A stretch of 49,782 nt of DNA, from the NCBI GenBank assembly GCA_016744375.1, contig JADGEM010000032.1, positions 1 through 49,782 on the forward strand, given 5' to 3'. This DNA comes from Gammaproteobacteria bacterium (GTDB taxonomy: Bacteria; Pseudomonadota; Gammaproteobacteria; GRL18). Positions 35,111 to 43,200 of this stretch are shown here, piece by piece. The position numbers were made by a program, and so were the translations under genes. Positions within the stretch are counted from its first letter, which is position 1; each line of letters starts with the position of its first letter. The notes beneath the pieces are model-generated. The model saw only the letters and a program-made list of their open reading frames with translations, was not told where the DNA came from and searched no databases.

Positions 35111-36343
35111 CTAATGCTCCATCTTAATCAGTCTGCCAATGGTCAAACCCTGTACTGAAATGGAGAAGATAACAATAATATAGGTAATGCTGAGAATTAC
35201 CTCTCTTTCAAAACCCGTAGGAAGTGACAATGCCAGTGCCACGGAAATGCCGCCGCGCAAGCCGCCCCAGGTCATTATTTTAATGGCATTGGGTGAAAAT
35301 GTCCGAAATTGGCCCAGTAGTTTTACCGGCATACCGACCGCAATGAATCGGGATAGTAATACTAAGGGAATGATAATGACAGCAGCCAGCAGGTAATCAG
35401 AACTGAAACTGAGCAGCAGTACTTCAAGTCCGATGAGAACAAAAAGAATTGCATTTAATATCTCATCCAGGAGTTCCCAGAAGGTATCAATATGTTCCCT
35501 TGTTTTATCGGACATGGCCAGTCTGCGGCCATGGTTGCCCATTAATAAGCCGGCAACAACAATGGCAATCGGGCCTGAGACATGAATAATACTGGCTAGT
35601 GCATATCCACCCATAACCAGAGCCAGTGTAATTAATATTTCAACGGTATAATTATCAAGTGATTTGATCATAGAATAGGCAATGTAACCAATAACCAGCC
35701 CATAAAGAATGCCACCGACTGTTTCTTCAATAAACAAAAAGGCGATGGAAGAAGCACTAACTGCTTCAGTGCCTGTGGCGATACTCAGCAACACAATGAA
35801 AACCACAACACCCACACCATCATTAAACAGAGACTCCCCAGTAATTTTTGTTTCCAGACTTTTGGGAGCCCCTGCTGTTTTAAGAATCCCTAATACTGCA
35901 ATTGGATCGGTGGGTGAAATTAGTGCGCCAAAGACCAGGCAATAGATATAACTGATTTGTATATCTAAAAAGCCGAGAATATACCAGGTTAGAGAACCAA
36001 TTAAAAAAGTAGAAACCACCACACCTAGTGTTGCCATAATAGCAATCACATATTTTTGTTTGGCAAGATCATTCAGGTTGACATGAAGTGCGCCGGCAAA
36101 GAGCAGAAAACTCAACATGCCATGCATGAGTGCTTCATTAAAATCAATTTGAGCCATCATATCTTCAACATGGTGGCCGATATTAACATAGCCGAATTTA
36201 CCCAGTACGACCAGACTGATGGAGAATATTAATGCACCCAGCATGATACCTATGGTGTTAGGCAGTTTGAACAATCGGGCATTAATATAGCTGAAGAATG
36301 CGGTTAAGGTAATGAGTAGTGCAACGATACTTTCCAGTGTCAT
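35111..36343 (-). CDS. CPA1-family Na+/H+ (cation/proton) antiporter
   Basis: A 410-residue inner-membrane protein with about 11-12 hydrophobic helices. CPA1 signatures include GALISPTDPIAVLG and the ion-binding acidic pair region GESLFNDGVGVVVFIVLL, followed by ISGPIAIVVAGLLMGNHG-like sequence (VSGPIAIVVAG) and WGGLRGGISVALALSLP. It exchanges protons for Na+ or K+ and controls pH and salt stress. It lacks the long cytoplasmic tail of eukaryotic NHE or some NhaP proteins. It is monocistronic, between a GGDEF-EAL gene and topB on the same strand. Confidence 0.92.
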   Translation of the reverse strand: MTLESIVALLITLTAFFSYINARLFKLPNTIGIMLGALIFSISLVVLGKFGYVNIGHHVEDMMAQIDFNEALMHGMLSFLLFAGALHVNLNDLAKQKYVIAIMATLGVVVSTFLIGSLTWYILGFLDIQISYIYCLVFGALISPTDPIAVLGILKTAGAPKSLETKITGESLFNDGVGVVVFIVLLSIATGTEAVSASSIAFLFIEETVGGILYGLVIGYIAYSMIKSLDNYTVEILITLALVMGGYALASIIHVSGPIAIVVAGLLMGNHGRRLAMSDKTREHIDTFWELLDEILNAILFVLIGLEVLLLSFSSDYLLAAVIIIPLVLLSRFIAVGMPVKLLGQFRTFSPNAIKIMTWGGLRGGISVALALSLPTGFEREVILSITYIIVIFSISVQGLTIGRLIKMEH

Positions 36344-36464
36344 TTGTAAACCTTTATGTTGAATATCTATGTTCTGAGAGATACTTGTAAAATTGCTTTT
36401 ACCTTCTTCCTTCTTTAGAAGGGGCAGAAATAGGAAGTATTATAATCTATTTAGTAGAAAAGTT

Positions 36465-38519
36465 TTATGACCAGGAATAAAAGCGACAATCTGGGAAGTG
36501 AGTGCAGCCAATATAAGTCTGACCAATTTTTTTGCCGCGTACGGCCTTACGTGCCTCCAGAGGATGGCTGCAATCCGGGCAGGGATCACCTGGTTTGTAT
36601 TGATTTTTTCGGCGGGGAGGGGTGCTTTCAGCGGGGTGCTTTATCTGACAGATGATTGTTTTAAGCAAATTGATCTGTTGTTGTAAAAAGCCTTCAATGG
36701 TTTGTCCGTTTTGGTGGGCAATGTCATCAAGCTGTTGTTCCCATTGGGCCGTTAGTATGGGATCCTTGATGCTTTCAGGCACTGCATCGCACAATGAAAA
36801 GCCTAGTTCTGTCGCCTTGATGAGTTTTTTCTCAGACTTAATAAATCTTCTTTGAAATAGCGTCTGGATAATATTGGCGCGAGTAGCCTGAGTACCGAGC
36901 CCTGCAGTTTCTCTGAGTATTTTTTTCATCACCTTGTCAGTCACCTGTGAACCAATGGTTTCCATGGCTTTAATCAGTGTACCCTCTGTATAATGCTTTG
37001 GGGGACGTGTAAATTTATCCTGGAGCTTGAGATGATCACATAATAACTGCTCTGCTTTTGCCACTGCAGGCAATTCTTTTTCAGCAGAATTCTGAGTGAT
37101 TTTTGGTTTGTGTTCAGTGGCACTATTAATAACCTGCTTCCAGCCGAGAATTCTGGGGATGCGGCCACTGGCTTTGAATTGGTCCTGCTTGATGGCGATT
37201 AATATAATGCTCTGATCATATTCATAGTCTGGGAAAAACTGAGCAATATAGCGGCGTTTGATCAGGTCATAGATATTTCTTTCCTTACTATTGAGGCGTT
37301 GATATCCAGTTGCAGTCTGGGTGGGAATTATGGCATGGTGAGCAGTAATTTTCTTGTCATTCCAGACTCTGGAACGTTGTGTCTGGTTGGCCTGTGAAAG
37401 GAGCTTGCAAATTGAAGGATCATTTTTGCATAATGACTGTAGGATAAAACTAACATCATTAAACTGGCTTACCGGCAGATATTCGCAATCACTTCTGGGA
37501 TAAGATGTGAGTTTATGAGTTTCATAAAGTGTCTGTGCAATATTAAGAACTTCCTGAGCCCCATATCCCAAACGTCGTGAAGCTTCCTGCTGTAATCCGG
37601 ATAAATTATACAGCAAAGGGGGAGCCTGTTTTTTTCTCTGTGTACTGGCTGCTGTCACAATTCCATATTGACTATGGCAGCGATCGATAACAGCTTGCGC
37701 CTGTTGTTTGTCCAGACATAAATCTCTTTCTGAAAGGTTTTCAGCGCCTGGTTTAGGTACTCCTTCAGATTTTTTTCTGGTTTTTTGTTTGCGGTGTTGC
37801 CAGCGTGTCTCGAGTAGTTCCAGATCTTGCTTGGTCTGAAAGTAGGCCAGTACTTCATAGTAGGGCTCAGCTATGAAATCAGCTATCTCGCGATCACGTT
37901 TGGCTATCAATGCCAGTGTCGGGGTCTGAACCCGACCTACAGAGCGAACCTGTTGATCATTTGCTAATAAAGTATAGGCTCGGGTGAGATTCATGCCAAT
38001 TAGCCAGTCAGCTCGACCTCTGGCAAGACCAGAGTGATAAAGAGGCAGGGTTTCATCGCTGTTACGAATAGAGTTTAAGGCTCTCTGGATACTGATGGTA
38101 TCCAGTGCGGACAGCCAAAGACGTCGGGTTGCACCATGATATTTCAGGTAGTCCAATACCTCACGCGCAATGGTTTCTCCTTCCCTGTCTGCATCGGTTG
38201 CAATAACAACGCTATGACATTGTTTTAAGAGCTTTTTGATCACCATTAATTGTTTTTTTGTGGATTTTTTTGCCTCCAGTTTCCAATGCTGAGGTAAGAT
38301 GGGTAAATCATTGATAGACCAGCGTTTATAACGGCTGTCATAGCCATCGGGTGGTATCATTTCCAATAAGTGGCCAATACACCAGGAAACCAATAAGCCG
38401 TTACCCTGTATATAGCCATCATTTCGCTGAGAAATCCCCAGAACCCTGGCGATGTCGCGGCCTTGTGATGGTTTTTCACAGAGGTAAAGCTCAAATGTAT
38501 TGTTATTTCTAACGGCCAA
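36465..38519 (-). CDS. topB: DNA topoisomerase III
   Basis: A 684-residue type IA topoisomerase. The Toprim domain opens with LYLCEKPSQGRDIARVLG and has ATDADREGETIAREVLDYL. RVQTPTLALI precedes the active-site tyrosine region LTSYPRSDCEYLP (Tyr near residue 337). TEGTLIKAMETIG and GLGTQATRANIIQTLF complete the core. The C-terminal tail has a zinc-ribbon pattern (DPCPDCSHPLEAR, YIGCTHFPDC), which E. coli TopB lacks in full form. The enzyme decatenates replication and recombination intermediates. Length is close to the family norm of ~650. Confidence 0.95.
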   Translation of the reverse strand: MAVRNNNTFELYLCEKPSQGRDIARVLGISQRNDGYIQGNGLLVSWCIGHLLEMIPPDGYDSRYKRWSINDLPILPQHWKLEAKKSTKKQLMVIKKLLKQCHSVVIATDADREGETIAREVLDYLKYHGATRRLWLSALDTISIQRALNSIRNSDETLPLYHSGLARGRADWLIGMNLTRAYTLLANDQQVRSVGRVQTPTLALIAKRDREIADFIAEPYYEVLAYFQTKQDLELLETRWQHRKQKTRKKSEGVPKPGAENLSERDLCLDKQQAQAVIDRCHSQYGIVTAASTQRKKQAPPLLYNLSGLQQEASRRLGYGAQEVLNIAQTLYETHKLTSYPRSDCEYLPVSQFNDVSFILQSLCKNDPSICKLLSQANQTQRSRVWNDKKITAHHAIIPTQTATGYQRLNSKERNIYDLIKRRYIAQFFPDYEYDQSIILIAIKQDQFKASGRIPRILGWKQVINSATEHKPKITQNSAEKELPAVAKAEQLLCDHLKLQDKFTRPPKHYTEGTLIKAMETIGSQVTDKVMKKILRETAGLGTQATRANIIQTLFQRRFIKSEKKLIKATELGFSLCDAVPESIKDPILTAQWEQQLDDIAHQNGQTIEGFLQQQINLLKTIICQIKHPAESTPPRRKNQYKPGDPCPDCSHPLEARKAVRGKKIGQTYIGCTHFPDCRFYSWS

Positions 38520-38672
38520 AATAGTCCCTGAAAAATGAATAAGCTATTGTAATTTAAAATTACCCTATAACAATAAAAAACCAATAAGGCGATTTGTAGC
38601 AGGTTATTTGAACTCTTTTTTATTCATCATGCAATTTTTTCAGATATATAAAGTATTAGAAGGCGTTCACAT

Positions 38673-38728
38673 AAGTGAGCAATAAACTGCAAATTGATGC
38701 ATCAAAGTGAGCAGAAACTTGCTCACTT
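38673..38728. promoter_or_regulatory. Candidate enhancer sites upstream of hcp
   Basis: A 24-base dyad (38705-38728) has perfect 9-bp arms, AAGTGAGCA and TGCTCACTT, and the same half-site AAGTGAGCA recurs at 38673-38681. Between them sits a perfect palindrome TTGATGCATCAA (38694-38705). The dyad ends 71 bases before the sigma-54 -24 box, a usual distance for activator (bEBP) binding. In the rest of the 38520-38875 gap I see only the sigma-54 promoter and the hcp ribosome site. Confidence 0.6.
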
Positions 38729-38799
38729 GTTTCATATAATATTTTGTAAATTGAACAATAAAAATAATAAGCACTTGATAAATATCTGTTTAAGATTTT

Positions 38800-38815
38800 T
38801 GGCACCAACATTGCT
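38800..38815 (+). promoter_or_regulatory. Sigma-54 (RpoN) -24/-12 promoter of hcp
   Basis: TGGCAC, five bases, TTGCT matches the RpoN consensus TGGCAC-N5-TTGCW exactly. The start of transcription would fall near 38826, about 50 bases before the hcp ATG. RpoN control of hcp through a VasH-type activator is known in Vibrio and other gammaproteobacteria. Confidence 0.85.
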
Positions 38816-38875
38816 ATATGTAAAGGGAGTTTATTATTAGCCTATGACGGCACAACACATATAAGGATATAAATT

Positions 38876-39391
38876 ATGCCAACTCCCGCATATATGACAA
38901 TTGAAGGTGAACTGCAAGGTTTAATCACTGCTGGTACTTTTACAGAAGAAAGTGTCGGAAATATTTATCAGGAAGGTCATGAAGACCAGATTTTAGTGGA
39001 AGCATTCGAGCACAATGTTACTCTGCCGCGTGATCCTCAGAGTGGACAACCTTCAGGACAACGTGTCCATGGTCCGATTGTTATTACCAAAGTCTTTGAT
39101 AAAGCATCACCCTTATTGTATTCTGCGCTGACCAGCGGTGAGCGTATGAGTCAGTGTAAAATTGACTGGTACAGAACATCTGCAACAGGTACTCAGGAGC
39201 ATTATTTTTCAATCGAACTTGAAGATGCCATTATTGTTGATGTCCAGGCAAGCATGCCAAATTGTCAGGACCCCGGACAGGCTCACTTTACCCATCTGGA
39301 AACTGTAGCATTCACCTATCGTAAAATTACCTGGACCCATGAAGTTTCCGGTACTTCTGGACATGATGACTGGAGAGTATTAAAAGCATAA
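38876..39391 (+). CDS. hcp: Hcp, type VI secretion tube protein
   Basis: The 171-residue protein starts MPTPAYMTIEGELQGLITAG and shows the Hcp1 family pattern: HNVTLPRDPQSGQPSGQRVH, ITKVFDKASPLLYSAL, GERMSQCKIDWYRTS and EHYFSIELEDAIIVD. Hcp hexamers stack into the type VI inner tube and are secreted. Length fits the family. No other type VI gene (vgrG, tss) is in the window, so it is an orphan copy. It has its own exact sigma-54 promoter and upstream dyads, suggesting co-control with a distant type VI cluster. An AAGGAT box precedes the ATG. Confidence 0.95.
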   Translation: MPTPAYMTIEGELQGLITAGTFTEESVGNIYQEGHEDQILVEAFEHNVTLPRDPQSGQPSGQRVHGPIVITKVFDKASPLLYSALTSGERMSQCKIDWYRTSATGTQEHYFSIELEDAIIVDVQASMPNCQDPGQAHFTHLETVAFTYRKITWTHEVSGTSGHDDWRVLKA

Positions 39392-39420
39392 TCGATCAAA
39401 GTGTGTATTTTTTTACACCG

Positions 39421-39446
39421 GGAAGATGGGCAGTCAGCCCATCCTC
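39421..39446. terminator. Hairpin between hcp and ppk2 (possible bidirectional terminator)
   Basis: GGAAGATGGGC and GCCCATCCTCC pair with one mismatch around AGTCA, in a convergent gap. A second weak stem, GTGTA with TACAC around seven T, lies just to the left. No good T-run follows the main stem on either strand, so termination is plausible but not proven. Confidence 0.45.
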
Positions 39447-39462
39447 CGTAAATACTAATGCT

Positions 39463-40287
39463 TTATTTTTCCGGAAAAATTTCAGGTACAAATGTCTGAT
39501 CGGATATTGGAGGACGAACATAGCCCTTGCCGCTCTGACGCTTGGGTAATTTAATTTTTACTGGGGAAATATTTTCATAGGGAATTAAGCTGAGAAAATG
39601 AGAAATGCAGTTAAGGCGTGCATGTTTTTTTATGTCTGAATTAACCACATACCATGGAGCTTGCTTAATGTCTGTATGAGCAAACATCTCATCTTTGGCT
39701 TGAGAATATTCAGCCCAGCGAGTGCGTGACTCTAAGTCCATGGGGCTCAATTTCCAGCGCTTTAATGGTTCGACCAGTCGGCTGTGGAAGCGTTTATCCT
39801 GTTCTTCATCAGAGACAGAAAACCAGTACTTGATCAGTAATATGCCTGAACGAACCAGCATGCGCTCAAATTCAGGGCAGGAGCGTAGAAATTCACGGTA
39901 CTCATTGTCTGTACAGAATCCCATGACATGTTCGACACCTGCACGGTTATACCAACTGCGATCAAATAGAGTGATTTCGCCTGCAGCAGGCAAATGAGAA
40001 ACATAGCGCTGGAAATACCATTCAGTTTGCTGCCTTTCTGTCGGTGCTGGTAAGGCGACGACACGACAGATACGAGGACTCAGATGTTGTGTCATGCGTT
40101 TAATCACGCCACCTTTGCCTGCGGCATCACGACCCTCAAAAACCACAACAACTTTCATACCTTCACGTCTTACCCACTCCTGAAGCTTAATCAGCTCATT
40201 CTGGAGCCTAAGCAATTCTTTTTCATAGATATTATTGTTAATTTTTTTTACTTTTTTGGTTTTCGTTTTTTCAGTCTTTTTGGTCAT
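39463..40287 (-). CDS. ppk2: Polyphosphate kinase 2 (PPK2 class I)
   Basis: A 274-residue cytoplasmic kinase that uses polyphosphate to phosphorylate nucleotides (class I usually ADP or GDP). Walker A is FEGRDAAGKGGVIKRM, the lid or Walker B region is TLFDRSWYNRAGVEHVMGF, and ERQQTEWYFQRYV and KYWFSVSDEEQDKRF are class I hallmarks. The N-terminus is a Lys/Thr-rich basic tail (~18 residues). It sits alone between hcp and the tonB operon. No ppk1 or ppx gene is adjacent. Confidence 0.95.
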   Translation of the reverse strand: MTKKTEKTKTKKVKKINNNIYEKELLRLQNELIKLQEWVRREGMKVVVVFEGRDAAGKGGVIKRMTQHLSPRICRVVALPAPTERQQTEWYFQRYVSHLPAAGEITLFDRSWYNRAGVEHVMGFCTDNEYREFLRSCPEFERMLVRSGILLIKYWFSVSDEEQDKRFHSRLVEPLKRWKLSPMDLESRTRWAEYSQAKDEMFAHTDIKQAPWYVVNSDIKKHARLNCISHFLSLIPYENISPVKIKLPKRQSGKGYVRPPISDQTFVPEIFPEK

Positions 40288-40340
40288 TACAGCGCCTCTT
40301 TTTTTTTGGATAATATAAGGATATAAAAATTTACCATCAC

Positions 40341-40367
40341 CCTTAACAATAACTAAAAATGTTAAGG
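40341..40367. promoter_or_regulatory. Inverted repeat between tonB and ppk2
   Basis: CCTTAACA and TGTTAAGG are perfectly complementary across an 11-base A-rich spacer. It lies downstream of tonB and upstream of ppk2, both on the minus strand. No U-run follows, so it may be an operator for ppk2 or a weak tonB terminator. No PhoB box pattern is recognised. Confidence 0.4.
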
Positions 40368-40423
40368 AAATAAAGGGTTTTTAAAAAAAGACTCCCGATG
40401 TAAAAAAATAAGATGCTCTGATG

Positions 40424-41218
40424 TTATTTTAAAAAGTAATTCATATTAAATTTAACAGTCATCGGTATATTCATTTCTTTGGGGGGAGCAGGCATAGGTA
40501 AAGCATCATTAAGGGCATTCCCGGTTGCTTTTTTTAAGATGCTTTTTTTTCCATTTATCGTTAACGCCTTAATGCTGCCGTCACCAAAGAGTGTAAAAGA
40601 AACTAGGATTTTTCCTTCGATTTTACGTCTTCGTGCGACTTGTGGATAATGCTTATGGGCCTCAATATGACGCATTAGCAAGGCATAGTAATTTTTTCGT
40701 GTTTGCTCAATAAGACGCTTATCTGCCTCTGAAATAATCGGTGATGCCTTAAGTTGTTTTTTAACCTGAGTTTTTTCTGTTGCAGAGGGGGCAGCGGCTT
40801 TTAATTGATTTGTTTTTTGTTTGACAACAGGTTTTGTGGTATTTTTTTTCTTGATTCGTTTTACAGATTTTACTTTTGGTTTCTTTTTCAATTCAGGTTT
40901 GGGTTTTGCCTTTTTTTCAGGTTTTGCTTCCTGTTTTGGCAGAGACTTCTTAATGGGGTCAGCTTGCTGCTTCTGAGGGGGTGTTGGTATTGTAATTTTA
41001 ACCTCAGGTGCAATTGCCTTAATAGGAGGCGGTGTTATGGTTGCAAAGCGGACATGAGTGATTGTTTCCTGAATGACCATAGCAGGTTCAGCCATGTGGT
41101 ATGGCTTTTTTTGTAATAGCAAAAGAGCATGTGCTGAAATAGACAATACGATGGCTGCAAACCAGATTAAATGAGGTGAATCCAGCAAAGAAGGCTGGTG
41201 CAGATGCGCTTGTGACAT
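40424..41218 (-). CDS. tonB: TonB energy-transducing protein
   Basis: A 264-residue inner-membrane protein with one helix (about 18-36), a long Lys/Pro-rich periplasmic spacer (70-160, for example KKPKVKSVKRIKKKNTTKP) and a C-terminal TonB domain (RRRKIEGKILVSFTLFGDG to the end). It carries proton-motive energy from ExbB/ExbD to outer-membrane receptors. The exbD gene ends one base upstream. The Lys/Pro spacer must cross the periplasm. It could power the receptor at 22039. Confidence 0.9.
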   Translation of the reverse strand: MSQAHLHQPSLLDSPHLIWFAAIVLSISAHALLLLQKKPYHMAEPAMVIQETITHVRFATITPPPIKAIAPEVKITIPTPPQKQQADPIKKSLPKQEAKPEKKAKPKPELKKKPKVKSVKRIKKKNTTKPVVKQKTNQLKAAAPSATEKTQVKKQLKASPIISEADKRLIEQTRKNYYALLMRHIEAHKHYPQVARRRKIEGKILVSFTLFGDGSIKALTINGKKSILKKATGNALNDALPMPAPPKEMNIPMTVKFNMNYFLK

Positions 41219-41219
41219 T

Positions 41220-41666
41220 TTAGTGCGTTGGTGTCGGTACTGAAGGTTTTTCTGAAGCTTGAGATGTCTGTTCCATCGTTACGATATCGACACCGGAAGC
41301 TCCCGCCTTGCGTGCAGCATCAAAGGCACTGATAGCGATGCCCAGATCAACATTCTTATCACCCCGGATTCGAACTACTTTTTCTTTTTGATTTTTAATT
41401 TCATCCGACAGCATCTCTTCAAGTTCATTCAGGGTGACAATTTGACTGTTGACTGAATAATCACCCGCTTCTGTAATAATGACCTCAATTTGCTGAGGCT
41501 CATCCAGGGCTGCACCACTGTCCGCCTCAGGCAAATCGATATTAAGTACTTCGTCACGAACAAAGTGTGAGGTCAGCATAAAAAAAACGAGTAATAGAAA
41601 AACAATATCAATAAGTGGTGTCAGGTTGGGCACATGAGTGGTTCGACGACGGCCTTCAAACTGCAT
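41220..41666 (-). CDS. exbD: ExbD biopolymer transport protein
   Basis: A 148-residue protein with the ExbD/TolR layout: one membrane helix (about 16-36, TPLIDIVFLLLVFFMLTSHF) carrying the conserved Asp (PLIDIVF) that forms the proton path, then a periplasmic domain with VVRIRGDKNVDLG. It couples the proton gradient to TonB together with ExbB. It lies between exbB (three bases before) and tonB (one base after) in a tight operon. The Ser/Pro/Thr-rich C-terminal tail is a little longer than usual. Confidence 0.93.
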   Translation of the reverse strand: MQFEGRRRTTHVPNLTPLIDIVFLLLVFFMLTSHFVRDEVLNIDLPEADSGAALDEPQQIEVIITEAGDYSVNSQIVTLNELEEMLSDEIKNQKEKVVRIRGDKNVDLGIAISAFDAARKAGASGVDIVTMEQTSQASEKPSVPTPTH

Positions 41667-41669
41667 GAA

Positions 41670-42329
41670 TCACACCCCATTCCGGTGGTGCGTTGCTTCT
41701 GATTCTTCTGAAGTGCTTGAATTTGTACTGCATTGAGGCAGGTACTCAAGCAGTAAAGAAGCATAGTTGCGCATGCTGTGAGCTCGTTTATCTGTCATTG
41801 ATTCAAGTAAATGCAAGAGAAATAATACAGGGATTGCAACCGCCAGACCGACACCTGTTGTTAGCATCGCTTCCCAGATTCCACCAGCAAGTGCCTGTGC
41901 ATCAACTTGTCCACCTGCCTGTTCTATGACCATAAAGGCTTTTATCATGCCGATAATGGTGCCAAGAAGACCTAATAAGGGGGCTGTATTACCCAAAAAA
42001 GACAGAGTTCTAAAGCCTTTTTCCATTTTGTTTAATTCGAAACTGCCCAGCCGAACAGCAACTCGATTTAAATCCTGAACCCCCTCTTTTGATGCTTGTA
42101 AAATGCCTTGCAGTAAACGGCCCTCTGGGCCGCGCATTTTATTGATAATATTATCTGGCTGATATTGTCTTAGCGCATCGAGTAGTTGTTTTTCAACCTG
42201 TCTACCAGGACGGCCCATAAACATGAACCGAATTGTCCGCTCAAATAAAATCGTTAGGGCTATAAAAGAATAGCCTGTTAAAATCCAGACAATAATGCCG
42301 CCTTTATCAAAAATATCAGTCACAATCAT
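41670..42329 (-). CDS. exbB: ExbB/MotA-TolQ-family proton channel protein
   Basis: A 219-residue inner-membrane protein with three helices: about 12-32 (GGIIVWILTGYSFIALTIL), 105-130 (LGNTAPLLGLLGTIIGMIKAF) and 150-175 (EAMLTTGVGLAVAIPVLFLL). The second and third carry the conserved Gly/Thr motifs of TolQ/ExbB pentamers. It is first in the exbB-exbD-tonB operon. No gene-specific promoter could be confirmed. A Fur box would be expected but I did not see a good one. Confidence 0.92.
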   Translation of the reverse strand: MIVTDIFDKGGIIVWILTGYSFIALTILFERTIRFMFMGRPGRQVEKQLLDALRQYQPDNIINKMRGPEGRLLQGILQASKEGVQDLNRVAVRLGSFELNKMEKGFRTLSFLGNTAPLLGLLGTIIGMIKAFMVIEQAGGQVDAQALAGGIWEAMLTTGVGLAVAIPVLFLLHLLESMTDKRAHSMRNYASLLLEYLPQCSTNSSTSEESEATHHRNGV

Positions 42330-42463
42330 AAAAATGGGTCTTTAATCTTCAGAAGCCTGTCATTTTAACTGATATATAAATAATTTGTCTTGATTTAAGA
42401 TAGATATTTATTTTTTGCTTCTTCAAAAATGATACGAGATTATTATTATCTAAAATTTTCATT

Positions 42464-43066
42464 TCAATCTAGCTGCTGACTGAGCAATTCCAGATCATCG
42501 AGGGTGTTTATATTTAGAAATGCAGATTTTTGGTCAGAGAAATCGAGGCTAATGGCGCCATTGTCCATTAGCCATTTGCCTAATTTATGCTGGTTGTTTT
42601 CAAGAGAACGAGTTAAAGCAGGTAATAAGTCTATATGGATCAGATTGTAAGTTGGTTGACGGTATTTACCATCAAAGGCCAGTACGGCTTTAGCATTTTC
42701 CTGACAGGCAAAATCAAGCAGTCTCCGGGCCAGATCAAGGGGTAATAAAGGTCCGTCACAAGGCACTGTAAGTAAGTACTTGCTTTGGCTGTAAGACAGC
42801 CCTCTGGACATTCCTGCAAGAGGGCCTCGGTAGTCATCATAGTCATCAACCAGCACGTCATAACCAAATGTCTGATATTGTTCAAGATGCCGGTTGGCAC
42901 TGATTAGTATATGATCAACCTGTGGGTTTAAGCGCTTAATAACATGTTCAATCATGGTGCTGCCATGCAACTTAAGCAGGCCTTTATCATTACCGTTCAT
43001 TCGACTGGAACGGCCTCCGGCTAGAATAAGCCCTGTTATTTGCTTAGAATGGTTAAGTACAGACAA
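42464..43066 (-). CDS. mobA: Molybdenum cofactor guanylyltransferase MobA
   Basis: A 200-residue enzyme attaching GMP to molybdopterin to make the guanine-dinucleotide cofactor. The nucleotide-binding motif LILAGGRSSRMNGNDKGLL is at about 14-32, with PCDGPLLP for the metal-binding region and FLNINTLDDL at the end, all typical of MobA. The presence implies molybdoenzymes of the DMSO-reductase family elsewhere in the genome. It is monocistronic, divergent from cardiolipin synthase. Confidence 0.95.
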   Translation of the reverse strand: MSVLNHSKQITGLILAGGRSSRMNGNDKGLLKLHGSTMIEHVIKRLNPQVDHILISANRHLEQYQTFGYDVLVDDYDDYRGPLAGMSRGLSYSQSKYLLTVPCDGPLLPLDLARRLLDFACQENAKAVLAFDGKYRQPTYNLIHIDLLPALTRSLENNQHKLGKWLMDNGAISLDFSDQKSAFLNINTLDDLELLSQQLD

Positions 43067-43200
43067 TAGATTAAGCCTTAAAGTTGTATAAAACTGAATT
43101 ATACCAGAAATTGTCTGCTGCTAAATAAATGAATTATCCAGGAGAGCCGTCAAAATTGCTGTAATTTTGCAAGTATCTTCTGACAAAAGGGAATCTTTAT

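Noticed and set aside
42431..42450. Possible Fur box upstream of exbB
   Set aside because: GATACGAGATTATTATTATC has only partial agreement with the Fur consensus, mostly through A/T richness.
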